Below are positions 47,859 to 59,626 of a DNA stretch of 60,631 nt, in pieces; within the stretch, counting starts at the first letter, position 1, and the number at the start of each line of letters is the position of its first letter. Source of the DNA: Deinococcus gobiensis I-0. GTDB lineage: Bacteria > Deinococcota > Deinococci > Deinococcales > Deinococcaceae. The notes beneath the pieces are model-generated. The model was not told where the DNA came from. It did no database searches and worked only from the letters and a program-made list of their open reading frames with translations. Location: NCBI RefSeq assembly GCF_000252445.1, contig NC_017790.1, forward strand, positions 2,985,001 through 3,045,631, written 5' to 3'. The position numbers and the translations under genes are program-made.

Positions 47859-48701
47859 ATGCCGACCCTCCGTCAACTTCTCCTGAGCAGCACCGAGGCC
47901 CTGCGTGCGGCGGGCGTTCCCTCCCCCGAGACGGACGCCCGCGCGCTGCTCCTGCATGCCCTGGGCCTGGGACGCACGGCGTTGCTGCTGCGGGGCCACG
48001 AGGAGGTCGCCTCCGGGGACGCCGCGCGGGTCACGGCCCTGACCGGGCAGCGCGCGGCGCGCGTGCCGCTGCAACACCTGCTGGGCGAGGTCGAGTGGGG
48101 CGGCGTGCGCCTGGGCAGCGACGCCCGGGCGCTCGTGCCCCGGCCCGAGACCGAGTGGCTGCTGCACCTCGCGCTGGAGAACCTGCGCGGCGTACCCGCC
48201 CCGCGCGTGCTGGACATCGGGACCGGTACGGGCGCCCTCGCGCTGGGCCTGAAGGCGGCCCGGCCGGACGCGGCGCTGTGGGCCACCGACCTGAGCCCGG
48301 ACGCCCTGGCCCTGGCACGCGAGAACGCAGCCCTGAACGGCCTGGACGTGACCTTCGTGGCGGGCGATCTGTGCGCGGGCCTGCGCGGCCCCTTCGACCT
48401 GATCGTGAGCAACCCGCCCTACCTGCCCGAGGGCGACCGCCAGAGCGCCGACCCCGAAGTGCGCCATGACCCCGACCTGGCGCTGTACGCGGGGCCCGAC
48501 GGCCTGGACGTGGCCCGGCCGCTGGTGCGGGAGGCCGGCCCGGCGCTGGCCCCCGGCGGCACGCTGCTGCTGGAACTCGACCCCCGCAACGCCCCGACCC
48601 TGGCGGCCGAGCTGCGTGCCGGGGGCTGGGCGGCCGAGGTCCGCGACGACCTGACCGGGCGGGGGCGTTTCGTGTCGGCGCGCCGGGGACCGTCCGAGTG
48701 A
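47859..48701 (+). CDS. prmC: Peptide chain release factor N5-glutamine methyltransferase
   Basis: Methylates the GGQ glutamine of release factors. 280 residues. The N-terminal helical domain ends at [10 protein letters not shown]. The SAM motif [15 protein letters not shown] lies near residue 115, and the catalytic NPPY is in [14 protein letters not shown]. No Shine-Dalgarno or TANNNT box is clear at 47859, so the start relies on homology (MPTLRQLL). Confidence 0.95.
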   Translation: MPTLRQLLLSSTEALRAAGVPSPETDARALLLHALGLGRTALLLRGHEEVASGDAARVTALTGQRAARVPLQHLLGEVEWGGVRLGSDARALVPRPETEWLLHLALENLRGVPAPRVLDIGTGTGALALGLKAARPDAALWATDLSPDALALARENAALNGLDVTFVAGDLCAGLRGPFDLIVSNPPYLPEGDRQSADPEVRHDPDLALYAGPDGLDVARPLVREAGPALAPGGTLLLELDPRNAPTLAAELRAGGWAAEVRDDLTGRGRFVSARRGPSE

Positions 48702-48734
48702 GTTGAACGTCCCTGTACGCCCGGATTCAGGAAA

Positions 48735-48743
48735 TGTTAAGTT
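48735..48743 (+). promoter_or_regulatory. Extended -10 promoter of the purine operon
   Basis: TG-T-TAAGTT, an extended -10, gives a leader of about 195 nt before purC. The -35 is not obvious. Confidence 0.4.
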
Positions 48744-48751
48744 ACCCGCAG

Positions 48752-48785
48752 GCAGCCAGGCCCAGCGCTGGAGCTGCACTTTTTC
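48752..48785 (+). terminator. Hairpin with T-rich tail after prmC
   Basis: GCAGC-CAG pairs with CTG-GA-GCTGC, followed by ACTTTTTC. It could end prmC transcripts or be the first element of the purC leader. Confidence 0.5.
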
Positions 48786-48795
48786 TTTTCCAGTC

Positions 48796-48852
48796 GCGTC
48801 CCGCGAGACGCCCCGGCCTCGAGACGGAGCCGGTAAGTTCGTCCGAGAGACG
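48796..48852 (+). promoter_or_regulatory. Three tandem small hairpins in the purC leader
   Basis: GCGTC-N6-GACGC (48796-48811), CCGGC-N11-GCCGG (48813-48833) and CGTC-N5-GACG (48840-48852). A GAGAC motif recurs in all three. It may be an aptamer or protein site; no known riboswitch is matched. Confidence 0.35.
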
Positions 48853-48890
48853 ACATTGGAGCCCCTGAATGCAGAAGACGAAGGCAGCGG

Positions 48891-48924
48891 AGCGTCGCCC
48901 CGAGCACTTGCGGGGGGCGCTTTT
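48891..48924 (+). terminator. Terminator-like attenuator hairpin just before purC
   Basis: AGCG and CCCCG pair with CGGGG and CGCT, followed by TTTT, only 20 nt before the purC ATG and ahead of its Shine-Dalgarno. The position suits transcription attenuation of the pur operon. Confidence 0.5.
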
Positions 48925-48945
48925 CCTACTTAGGGAGGCGGCGGT

Positions 48946-49665
48946 ATGACCAGAGGCAAGCAGCTGTACGAGGGCAAGGCCAAGCGCGTGTACGCGACCG
49001 CGAACCCGGCCGAGTATGTGGTGGAGTACAAGGACGAGGCCACGGCCTTCAACGCCCAGAAGCGCGGCGAGTGGGCGGGCAAGGGCGCGACCAACAACGC
49101 CATTACGGCGCATCTGTACCCGCAGCTCGAGGCGGCGGGCATTCCGACGCACTTTATCGGGCAGCTGTCCGAGCGCGAGCAGCTGGTCAAGGCCGTGAGC
49201 ATCATTCCGGTCGAGGTCGTGGTGCGTAACGTCGCCGCCGGAAGCTTTTCCAAGCGCCTGGGCGTCGAGGAAGGCACGCTGCTGACCCACCCCGTCGTCG
49301 AGTACTGCTACAAGTCCGACGCGCTGGGCGATCCGCTCATCAACGACGACACGGCCATCGCGCTGGGCTGGGCCACCGAGCCGCAGCTGCGCCGCCTGCG
49401 CGAGCTGGCCCTGAAGGTGCGCGCCTTCCTGGTGCCGTATTTCGAGGCGCGCGGCGTGCGCCTGATCGACTTCAAGCTGGAGTTCGGCACGCTGGCCGAC
49501 GGGACCGTGGTCCTGGCCGACGAGATCAGCCCCGACACCTGCCGCTTCTGGGACGCCGAGACGAACGAGAAGATGGACAAGGACCGCTTCCGCCGCGATC
49601 TGGGCGGCGTAGAAGACGCCTACGCCGAGATGCTGCGCCGCGTGACCGGCCCCGCCCAGCGCTGA
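48946..49665 (+). CDS. purC: Phosphoribosylaminoimidazole-succinocarboxamide (SAICAR) synthase
   Basis: ATP-dependent ligase joining aspartate to CAIR in purine synthesis. 239 residues. Motifs are [11 protein letters not shown] at the N-terminal ATP site, [28 protein letters not shown] and the metal-binding [13 protein letters not shown] strong GGGAGG lies seven bases before the ATG. First gene of the pur operon, behind a structured leader. Confidence 0.98.
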   Translation: MTRGKQLYEGKAKRVYATANPAEYVVEYKDEATAFNAQKRGEWAGKGATNNAITAHLYPQLEAAGIPTHFIGQLSEREQLVKAVSIIPVEVVVRNVAAGSFSKRLGVEEGTLLTHPVVEYCYKSDALGDPLINDDTAIALGWATEPQLRRLRELALKVRAFLVPYFEARGVRLIDFKLEFGTLADGTVVLADEISPDTCRFWDAETNEKMDKDRFRRDLGGVEDAYAEMLRRVTGPAQR

Positions 49666-49700
49666 GCCGCCCGCCCCACCCCACCCTCCGGAGTCCTGCC

Positions 49701-49952
49701 ATGCCCCACTACACTGCTAAGGTTTACGTCACCCTCAAGCCCAGCATCCTCGACCCCCAGGGACGCACCGTCGAGCGCGCCCTCTCGCACCTGGAGCACG
49801 ACAACGTGTCGGGCGTACGCATCGGCAAGTACATCGAACTGAACCTGAACGGGGAAAAGGCCGAGGTCGAGGCGCAGCTGCGGGACATCACCGAGAACGT
49901 GCTGAGCAACCCCATCATGGAAGACGCCCGCTGGGAGCTGAACGAGGCGTGA
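49701..49952 (+). CDS. purS: FGAM synthase subunit PurS
   Basis: 83 residues, the small structural subunit that bridges PurQ and small PurL. It begins [25 protein letters not shown], with the typical IGKYIELNL strand. GGAG lies upstream of the ATG. The stop overlaps the purQ GTG (GTGA). Confidence 0.97.
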   Translation: MPHYTAKVYVTLKPSILDPQGRTVERALSHLEHDNVSGVRIGKYIELNLNGEKAEVEAQLRDITENVLSNPIMEDARWELNEA

Positions 49953-50620
49953 AAACCGCCGTCATCCAGTTTCCGGGCTCCAACTGCGACGCCGACGCCC
50001 TGCACGCCGCGAAGCTGATGCTGGACGAAGGCGCGCAGTTCGTGTGGCACACCGAAACCCAGTTGCCCGAGGGCACCGAACTGGTGTTCCTGCCCGGCGG
50101 CTTTTCCTACGGCGACCACCTGCGTTCGGGGGCCATCGCCGCCCGCAGCCCGGTCATGAACGCCGTCAAGGCCCACGCCGAGGCCGGAGGCTACGTGCTG
50201 GGCGTGTGCAACGGCTTTCAGGTGCTGACCGAGGCGGGGCTGCTGCCCGGCGCCCTGTCGCGCAACCGCGAACTGCACTTTCTGTGCAAGCCCGTGAAAC
50301 TGCGCGTCGAGAACCACCAGACCGCCTACACGGCCGCCTATGCCAAAGATCAGGTGCTGGAGATTCCGGTGGCGCACGGCGAAGGCAACTACTACGCCGA
50401 CGCCGAGACGGTCGCCCGCCTGGAAACCGAAGGCCGCGTGGTCTTCCGGTACGTGGACAACCCCAACGGCAGCCTGAACGACATCGCGGGCATCGTGAAC
50501 GAGGGCGGCAACGTGCTGGGCATGATGCCCCACCCCGAGCGCGCAGTCGAACTGCTGCTGGGCAGCGAGGACGGCCGGGGGCTGTTCGAGTCGCTGCGGG
50601 CCGGCCGGAAGGGCGCATGA
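49949..50620 (+). CDS. purQ: FGAM synthase glutaminase subunit PurQ
   Basis: 223-residue class I glutamine amidotransferase supplying ammonia to PurL. It has [11 protein letters not shown], the oxyanion region [15 protein letters not shown], nucleophile Cys in GVCNGFQ, and the catalytic His/Glu in [11 protein letters not shown] start overlapping purS; ATGA overlap with the DinB-like gene. Confidence 0.98.
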   Translation: MKTAVIQFPGSNCDADALHAAKLMLDEGAQFVWHTETQLPEGTELVFLPGGFSYGDHLRSGAIAARSPVMNAVKAHAEAGGYVLGVCNGFQVLTEAGLLPGALSRNRELHFLCKPVKLRVENHQTAYTAAYAKDQVLEIPVAHGEGNYYADAETVARLETEGRVVFRYVDNPNGSLNDIAGIVNEGGNVLGMMPHPERAVELLLGSEDGRGLFESLRAGRKGA

Positions 50621-51087
50621 TCCTCGGGGACTACCTGGCCGGCGAGTACCGCAGCGAACTGGAGCTGTTCCGCGCCGCGCTGGACAGCGTGCCCGACGAG
50701 CAGTTCTACGCCGCGCCCCTGAGCCACAGTCCCGCGTGGCACGCCCTGCACGTCGCCGACTGGCTGCGCCTGATGGTCGTGGACGACCGCACGCCCAACT
50801 ACCACTACCTCGGCTGGGAGGACTCGGAGCGGGTGCGCGCCCTCGCCACGCAGCCCGCCCCCCTGGATGACACGGCCCCCCGCGCGGAGATCATGGCCCG
50901 GCTGGGCCAGATCGGCACGCAGGTGGGCGACTTCCTGACCGGCAAGGATGAGGCGGCGCTGGACGGCGAGGTCTTCAGCGCGGCCACGGCCAGCGGCACC
51001 CGCCCGCGCCTGACCGCCCTGGGCATGCAGCTGCGGCACGTCGCCTACCACAGAGGGCAAGTGCAGCTCGGCAAGAAGAGCCGCTGA
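50617..51087 (+). CDS. DinB/DUF664-family four-helix protein
   Basis: 156 residues. The DinB-like metal site is suggested by His in [11 protein letters not shown] and the pair in [10 protein letters not shown]. The family includes thiol-transferase-like and damage-inducible proteins of mostly unknown role; it is expanded in Deinococcus. Its ATG overlaps the purQ stop, so it is translated with the purine genes, although no purine function is known. An AT-richer insert separates it from purL. Confidence 0.88.
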   Translation: MILGDYLAGEYRSELELFRAALDSVPDEQFYAAPLSHSPAWHALHVADWLRLMVVDDRTPNYHYLGWEDSERVRALATQPAPLDDTAPRAEIMARLGQIGTQVGDFLTGKDEAALDGEVFSAATASGTRPRLTALGMQLRHVAYHRGQVQLGKKSR

Positions 51088-51187
51088 AGATGGGAAACGA
51101 GCTGCCGCAGATAACGAGTCGTGACTTACTCCAACATACTGTGCAGTTCCCTCGGCTTACACCTGTCCCAAATCCAGCGCTTTCGAC

Positions 51188-51546
51188 ATGATCCGGCCCA
51201 GGCGAGTGCGTCCTGTCATCGCTCTGTTGGGTGTATTGGCCGCCTTGTATGTCACTTTCATTCATCCACCATTGGTTTTGACTGCTGGGCCAGGAGATTA
51301 CGCAGATGCCCGTACACACTGCCAGCAGGTAAGAAGAAATTATGTTCAGAGCGAAGGCGCCAGCTCCAGCTCAGAAAATAAGAACTGGCTTGACGGCGTC
51401 ACCAATCCATACACAGAGCTTCTTGCCGACCGCGAATACGACCGGTGTATGTCGAATGTCAGCACGCGCCTTCCCGAACTTGTCCTTCAGCTTGCGGTCA
51501 TCGCCGTGAGCACGCTCGCCCTGTATTGGGCAATGAGGTTTTTTCT

Positions 51547-51550
<4 letters not shown>
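51188..51550 (+). CDS. Hypothetical two-helix membrane protein inside the pur operon
   Basis: Not recognised. 120 residues: an N-terminal helix (VIALLGVLAALYVTF), an external part of about 60 residues with two cysteines (THCQQ and DRCMS) and Ser/Asn-rich stretches, and a C-terminal helix (LVLQLAVIAVSTLALYWA). Base composition is visibly lower in GC than neighbours, and codons such as AAT, TAT and ATA appear. Its stop overlaps the purL ATG (ATGA), so it is fitted into the operon despite looking acquired. Confidence 0.65.
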
Positions 51551-55220
<3,670 letters not shown>

Positions 55221-55226
55221 AGGGGC

Positions 55227-55232
55227 TAATCT
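55227..55232 (+). promoter_or_regulatory. Leaderless -10 box, island gene 1
   Basis: TAATCT, 8 nt before the ATG at 55241, immediately after the purF stop. Confidence 0.5.
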
Positions 55233-55240
55233 GATAGCCC

Positions 55241-55633
55241 ATGGTGGGTTTCCCAAACTTTTTCCCTGATGCGTGTCCACCATTGGACATAACGCCTGCG
55301 AATGGCACATTTTATCGTATGGTGAAGGCTATACCACAGCAACGTGATATGCAGTCCCACCACGAAAAGAATGTTCCATTCGCTGGTGATAACGAATGTA
55401 TATATTGCGCGATTTCTTTATTTGATTCATATGAAATTGTTCGAGACAGATTAGTTGCTCGATCTAAAGGAATAAAGGCTAAACTTGCCAGAGAAAGAAT
55501 AGCAACCGTAAGTCTAAATCCCCAACATGGCGTAATCAAGAAAACGGGCAGCGAGAATCATTGGTCATGGTGGCCTTACGCAGAAGTTGATCGTTTGACG
55601 ACTATTTCTGGTCTGCAAGGTGTTTCGGTATGA
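55241..55633 (+). CDS. Hypothetical protein, first gene of the AT-rich island
   Basis: Not recognised. 130 residues, soluble, opening MVGFPNFFPDACPPLDITPANGTFYR split by charged loops. It has a CxxC pair (NECIYCAIS), a His-rich turn (SHHEKN) and an aromatic block (HWSWWPY). FYRMV near residue 24 recalls the first strand of ADP-ribosyltransferase-like folds, but this is only a resemblance. The DNA is clearly AT-richer than the host average. Its stop overlaps the next start (ATGA), so the two proteins probably work together. Confidence 0.7.
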   Translation: MVGFPNFFPDACPPLDITPANGTFYRMVKAIPQQRDMQSHHEKNVPFAGDNECIYCAISLFDSYEIVRDRLVARSKGIKAKLARERIATVSLNPQHGVIKKTGSENHWSWWPYAEVDRLTTISGLQGVSV

Positions 55634-57042
55634 AGGCACTGCAAATCAATGATCATGGCGGCTTACTTAGCAATTTAGAAATTTTAGATGTATACGAATT
55701 CTTTGATAAGCCAATACTATTTTCCGCTTTGGACGCGGAAGGAATTTTATATCTTGCGACTTGGTATGATGAACCCGAGGACGGAGATGAGAGGTGGATA
55801 TACAGCCCCATCTCGCCAGATACCTTATCAAAGTTACGCTCAGGCGCTATAGACTTTCACACCGCTTTTCTTGACAAAACGTATGGTAATGCGTTTTACG
55901 TTAGCCAAAATTGGAATAATAAATCTTGCCAAATAAGCATAATTAGAAAGGGAGATATTATACCTGATGATCTTCCAGATATTGGAGAAAGACTCTCAAG
56001 TGATGAAATTGAGAAATTTAAAAATATAGCTTTTAAACAGAATAATGAGATCGAAAAGGTACTAATTAACCACAATTATAACTATAATAATAGGATTATA
56101 GAGATTAATAATGTTCCTGCTTATATCTTACAAGGCTCTATAACTATAGGTAACATAACATCCGCTTTATTAAATGATTATTTTAGTCGAATTCATATTG
56201 ATTTTCCGAGCGATTCTATATCTTGGAAAGATATTACCGAAGTAGGAGAATCGGATTTCGAGTTTAGATTCTCTGGTCGCAAAACAGCTCCGAGCCGATG
56301 GTCACTTAAGGCAATAAATCAATCTTCAGAAAGAATACTGGTAGGTTTTAGACTTTTGCTCGAGGATGAACAGGAGTTAGACGATATATCGGTTCCATAT
56401 CTCAAAGCAGGTAGTATAGTTTATGGTATTTCGTCCAGAAGTACAGATACATTGATTGGAGATAAGGACCTTGGAGTGTATGAGGCTCTTAAAGATATCA
56501 AGGTTGTTTCAGAGTGGTTAGTTTCGGGAGGGGAGAAACCACATCTAACTGATCTGCGGCTGAAAAATATCTTGCGAGCTATTGAGGAAATGTCGCCCCA
56601 CGAACGCGATGATTTTAATCAGTTGAATTTAAGACCCAAAGAAGATTCCATAATCTCCGGAGTGAGACCGTTTGAACTCACATATAGAAGTCGTATAGCC
56701 GCTTCAGAGAGATTGCAGATCATAAATCTGCAAGAAAAGGATTCTAGGGTCGTTAAATTTAGAGGAAACATAGATAAAATAAGAAAGCCGTCAAAAAAGC
56801 AAAAATTGGGAGAAATACACATGGTTGACTTGACCATCCGACCGGAGGGGTGGTTGACCAATACGGTGAATGTAAAGTTTGATGTTGCGAAATTGGTAGA
56901 CTCCCTACTGGCATTTACCGCTAATGCCGCAGAAGTTAGCGTTGTTCAGAGCTATATGGCGGGGCAGTGGGACAGTAACAATTTACACCTTATATCTATT
57001 AAGAGCTTGGAAGACGAGGGGAGTATCAGGAGTAGAAAATAA
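55630..57042 (+). CDS. Hypothetical protein, second gene of the AT-rich island (DUF6575-like N terminus?)
   Basis: 470 residues, strongly AT-rich with AGA, ATA, TTA and AAT codons that neighbours avoid. The N-terminal 100 residues (YEFFDKPILFSALDAEGILYLATWYD, then YGNAFYVSQNW) remind me of the DUF6575 type, from memory only. A middle beta-rich region (residues about 190-290) and a Lys-rich C-terminal domain (FRGNIDKIRKPSKKQK) follow. No membrane segment, signal peptide or catalytic motif is seen. Translationally coupled to the 130-residue protein; a horizontally acquired module is likely. Confidence 0.75.
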   Translation: MKALQINDHGGLLSNLEILDVYEFFDKPILFSALDAEGILYLATWYDEPEDGDERWIYSPISPDTLSKLRSGAIDFHTAFLDKTYGNAFYVSQNWNNKSCQISIIRKGDIIPDDLPDIGERLSSDEIEKFKNIAFKQNNEIEKVLINHNYNYNNRIIEINNVPAYILQGSITIGNITSALLNDYFSRIHIDFPSDSISWKDITEVGESDFEFRFSGRKTAPSRWSLKAINQSSERILVGFRLLLEDEQELDDISVPYLKAGSIVYGISSRSTDTLIGDKDLGVYEALKDIKVVSEWLVSGGEKPHLTDLRLKNILRAIEEMSPHERDDFNQLNLRPKEDSIISGVRPFELTYRSRIAASERLQIINLQEKDSRVVKFRGNIDKIRKPSKKQKLGEIHMVDLTIRPEGWLTNTVNVKFDVAKLVDSLLAFTANAAEVSVVQSYMAGQWDSNNLHLISIKSLEDEGSIRSRK

Positions 57043-57216
57043 TGATATTCCTCGACATACATAGCCGATTAACACAATAACCATTGTTTAGAAGCATTAT
57101 AATATCAATGACTAATTTACGGATCGCAGTGGCTTTGTTTCGCTTGTGTCCCATCGGAGTGCGCCTCACCTCAATCAGGGTCAGGCAGGCGCAGGTGACA
57201 GTTATCCCCGAGAGGG

Positions 57217-57286
57217 AATAAAAAATCCGCCCTCTCGGGCGGTTATAAGAAAAATATAGCGCGCTATACAGGCACGGTCAACTCCA
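57217..57286 (-). repeat. 70-bp promoter-terminator element, copy A
   Basis: On the minus strand TTGACC (57281-57276), a 17-nt spacer and TATATT (57258-57253) are followed within about 11 bases by the hairpin CCGCCC-GAGA-GGGCGG and ATTTTTT. It is 59 of 70 identical to copy B with no gaps. TATAGCGCGCTATA within it is a perfect palindrome. Confidence 0.75.
57227..57242 (-). terminator. Hairpin of copy A
   Basis: CCGCCC and GGGCGG with a 4-nt loop. A T-run follows only on the minus strand, so it terminates leftward transcription. Confidence 0.75.
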
Positions 57287-57427
57287 GCCACCGGAACCCG
57301 AAAAGCCGCGCCCAGCCAGCTATTTCCAACCCTCGCAGCGGCCAGCCTATGCACTCTGGCAGCCCAGGCCACGCAGCCCTGCCCCTAGGCTGGCATTGCC
57401 TTTAGGGGAACAGGCGGCCCGGCCTGT

Positions 57428-57433
57428 TAGCCT
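57428..57433 (+). promoter_or_regulatory. Leaderless -10 box, HAD gene
   Basis: TAGCCT, 5 nt before the ATG at 57439. Confidence 0.55.
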
Positions 57434-57438
57434 CGGCC

Positions 57439-58098
57439 ATGCCCACCACCGTCTTCCTCGACGTGAACGAGACGCTACTCGACCTCTCGGCACTCGACCC
57501 GCACTTTACCGCCGCCTTCGGAGACGCCCAGACCCGCCCCAAGTGGTTTGCCGAACTGCTGCAACTGGCCCTGACCCACACTGTGACCGGCGACTACCGC
57601 GACTTCTCAGTGCTGGGCGAGGCCGCCCTGCACGCGCTGGGGCAAAAGCTGGGCCAGCCCGTCCCCGCCGACCTGCCCAATCAGGTGCGCGCCACTATGC
57701 GCCAGCTCCCGCCGCACCCCGACACCCACGCGGCGCTGGAACGCCTGCGGGGCGGCGGCGCGGCCCTCTACGCCCTGACCAACAACCCCCTGCCGGTCGT
57801 GCAGGCACAGCTGGAGCACGCGGGCCTGGGCGACCTGTTTACGGGCGTCCTGTCGGCCGACACGGTCCAGACCCTCAAGCCGGGGCGCGCCGCCTACCTG
57901 CACGGCCTCCAAGCGGCGGGGGCCGACGCGGCCGACAGCTGGCTGGTCGCCGCCCACGGCTGGGACATCACGGGGGCGCGGGCGGCGGGCCTGCGGACCG
58001 CCTTCGTCACCCGGCCGGGGCAGGCCCAGAACTCCCTCGCCCCGGCCGACGTGTCCGGCCCGCTGGCCGAGGTCGCCGGGACCATCCTGGCCGGGTAG
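57439..58098 (+). CDS. HAD-superfamily hydrolase (haloacid dehalogenase type II-like)
   Basis: 219 residues. Motif I is FLDVNETLLDLS with the nucleophile Asp8, the cap domain spans about 15-95, motif II is ALTNNPLP, the lysine lies in TLKPGRAAYLHG, and the last motif is VAAHGWDITGARAAGL. The DxNET opening fits the L-2-haloacid dehalogenase subgroup; the real substrate is unknown. Leaderless promoter. It sits between the two 70-bp elements with the YwbE-like gene. Confidence 0.9.
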   Translation: MPTTVFLDVNETLLDLSALDPHFTAAFGDAQTRPKWFAELLQLALTHTVTGDYRDFSVLGEAALHALGQKLGQPVPADLPNQVRATMRQLPPHPDTHAALERLRGGGAALYALTNNPLPVVQAQLEHAGLGDLFTGVLSADTVQTLKPGRAAYLHGLQAAGADAADSWLVAAHGWDITGARAAGLRTAFVTRPGQAQNSLAPADVSGPLAEVAGTILAG

Positions 58099-58108
58099 GG
58101 CCAGCGGC

Positions 58109-58114
58109 TATCCT
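58109..58114 (+). promoter_or_regulatory. Leaderless -10 box, YwbE-like gene
   Basis: TATCCT, 6 nt before the ATG at 58121. Confidence 0.55.
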
Positions 58115-58120
58115 CGCCCC

Positions 58121-58324
58121 ATGCCTCCCCTCCGCTCCCACATCCAGCCGGGCCTCACGGTAGACATCGTGCAGAAGCAGGACCAACCCACTGGTCGCCT
58201 CACGCGCGGCGTCGTCTCGGCGCTGCTCACCCGGTCGCCCTCGCACCCGCACGGCATCAAGGTGCGCCTCACGACCGGCGAGGTCGGGCGGGTACAGGCG
58301 GTGATCGGCGCGGGCGACCAATAA
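58121..58324 (+). CDS. YwbE-family small protein
   Basis: 67 residues with the YwbE pattern: IQPGLTVDIVQKQDQPTGRL, then TRGVVSALLTRSPSHPHGIKV, ending GEVGRVQAVI, a compact SH3-like beta barrel. Function of the family is unknown. Leaderless promoter. The stop codon lies inside the left edge of copy B of the 70-bp element, so the element abuts or overlaps the gene end. Confidence 0.88.
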   Translation: MPPLRSHIQPGLTVDIVQKQDQPTGRLTRGVVSALLTRSPSHPHGIKVRLTTGEVGRVQAVIGAGDQ

Positions 58325-58389
58325 AAAAGCCGCCCTCTCGGACGGTGATAGGAGAAATATAGCGCCGTATGCAGGCCCTGTCAATTCCA
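58320..58389 (-). repeat. 70-bp promoter-terminator element, copy B
   Basis: On the minus strand TTGACA (58384-58379), a 17-nt spacer and TATATT (58361-58356) are followed by CCGTCC-GAGA-GGGCGG and CTTTTTT. The one change in the hairpin keeps a G-U pair in minus-strand RNA but breaks pairing in plus-strand RNA, which points to leftward transcription. Confidence 0.75.
58330..58345 (-). terminator. Hairpin of copy B
   Basis: Minus-strand CCGTCC/GGGCGG stem with T-run. It can also terminate the P450 transcript, whose stop codon is at 58436. Confidence 0.75.
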
Positions 58390-58435
58390 TCCGGCGGGCC
58401 GGAAAAAGGCCGTGTGGCACGCCTTGCCGCCGCGC

Positions 58436-59607
58436 CTACGCCCCATCCGCCCTGCATACGACCAGCGGGCCGCGCGGGCCGAGGGTGATGCCGGGCACAG
58501 GCGTATCGTCGCCGCGCACCGCGCGCAGGGGGGGCAGGGCCGCCAGCGCGTCCAGAATGAGCATCTGCGCGAGGTGCATGCCCAGGCACAGCCGCTCGCC
58601 CCCGCCGAAGGGCAGGTAGGCCCAGGCGGGCGGCTTGTGCGCCCAGCGCTCGGGGTGAAACTGCTCAGGCGCGTCCCACAGCGCCGGGTCGCGGCCCGAG
58701 AGGTAGGGCGAGTACAGCGCCAGTGCCCCGCGCGGCAGCCGCACCCCCTCCCACACGAGGTCGCGGCCCAGGCGGCGGCTGCCCATCCAGCCGGGGGGAT
58801 GCAGGCGCAGCGTCTCCTTCAGCACGGCCGGGTGGTGCTCCGGCGCGTGCCACTGCGGGTGCTGGGCAAGGTGCCACACGGCGTAGGCGAGCGCGTGCGT
58901 GGTCGTGTCGTGGGCGGCGGCCAGCGACACGCGCGCCTCCTCCAGCCCGCCGGGCAGCGGGGCCAGCAGCGCCAGCAGGTCGTCGCCGCCCCCGGCCCGC
59001 AGGCGCGCGTGCGACAGGCGGCGCAGCTCGCGGTCCACCGCCCAGAACAGCGGCGGGCGCGGCAGCGCAGGCACCGGAAAGGGCCGGCGCAGCGGCGCCA
59101 GAAAGGCGTGCAGCAGCGCGTGGTCGAACTCGCCGCTGAAGTACGCCGCGTTCAGCAGCCGCAGCACCGCCTCGTCGGCCCAGGCCAGGGCGTCGAACTC
59201 GCCGGGGGGCAGGGGCGGCAGGGCGGCGCGGGTGCGCGCCTGCAAGGCCACCATGTGCGCGCGCCCGAAGCCGGGGTTCACCATGCGCCGCCGCCCCGCG
59301 TGCCCCGGCGCGTCGGCCAGGATCACGCCGCCCGACAGGTAGGGCACCACCCGCGAGAAGCTGCCCGCGCTGCGGAAGGTCGGCAGGTCGCTCAGCAGCG
59401 CGCGGTTCCAGGCCGGCGAGAAGCCCACCACCGCCGGCAGCCCCAGCCGCAGCCGGAACAGCCCGCGCCCGGCGGCCCGCGCCCGCGTGGCCCCCTCCTC
59501 GATCAGGGGCAGGGGCCGCAGCGCCCAGTCCTGGAGGTGGCCGTTGCCGGGCTTGGTGGGCGGCTCGGGCAGGGTGTCCAGGGCCAGACCCGCCGGGAAC
59601 CGGCCCA

Positions 59608-59626
<19 letters not shown>
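58436..59626 (-). CDS. Cytochrome P450 (carotenoid-hydroxylase-like context)
   Basis: 396-residue haem monooxygenase. The I-helix is AAHDTTTHALAY, the ExxR motif is KETLR, and the haem-binding loop FGGGERLCLG carries the cysteine ligand. Next to a CrtI-family desaturase it may hydroxylate a carotenoid, as CYP287A1 does in D. radiodurans; that link is inferred from context. The ATG at 59626 has GGGGAG upstream and overlaps the desaturase stop by 19 nt; an ATG at 59608 in a TGATG overlap is the alternative. Confidence 0.92.

Larger units (their letters stand above)
57043..57438. other. Intergenic region right of the island
   Basis: AT-rich tail to about 57118, then GC-rich host-like sequence. 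It contains copy A of the 70-bp promoter-terminator element (57217-57286). No other gene is seen; no terminal repeats or transposase were found at the island edge. Confidence 0.5.

Noticed and set aside
48703..48933. Open frame in the purC leader starting at TTG
   Set aside because: No ribosome-binding site, mixed codon use, and it runs through strong hairpins; better read as a leader.
55221..57120. Insertion sequence or prophage remnant at the AT-rich island
   Set aside because: No transposase, integrase, terminal inverted repeat or target duplication could be seen at the edges.
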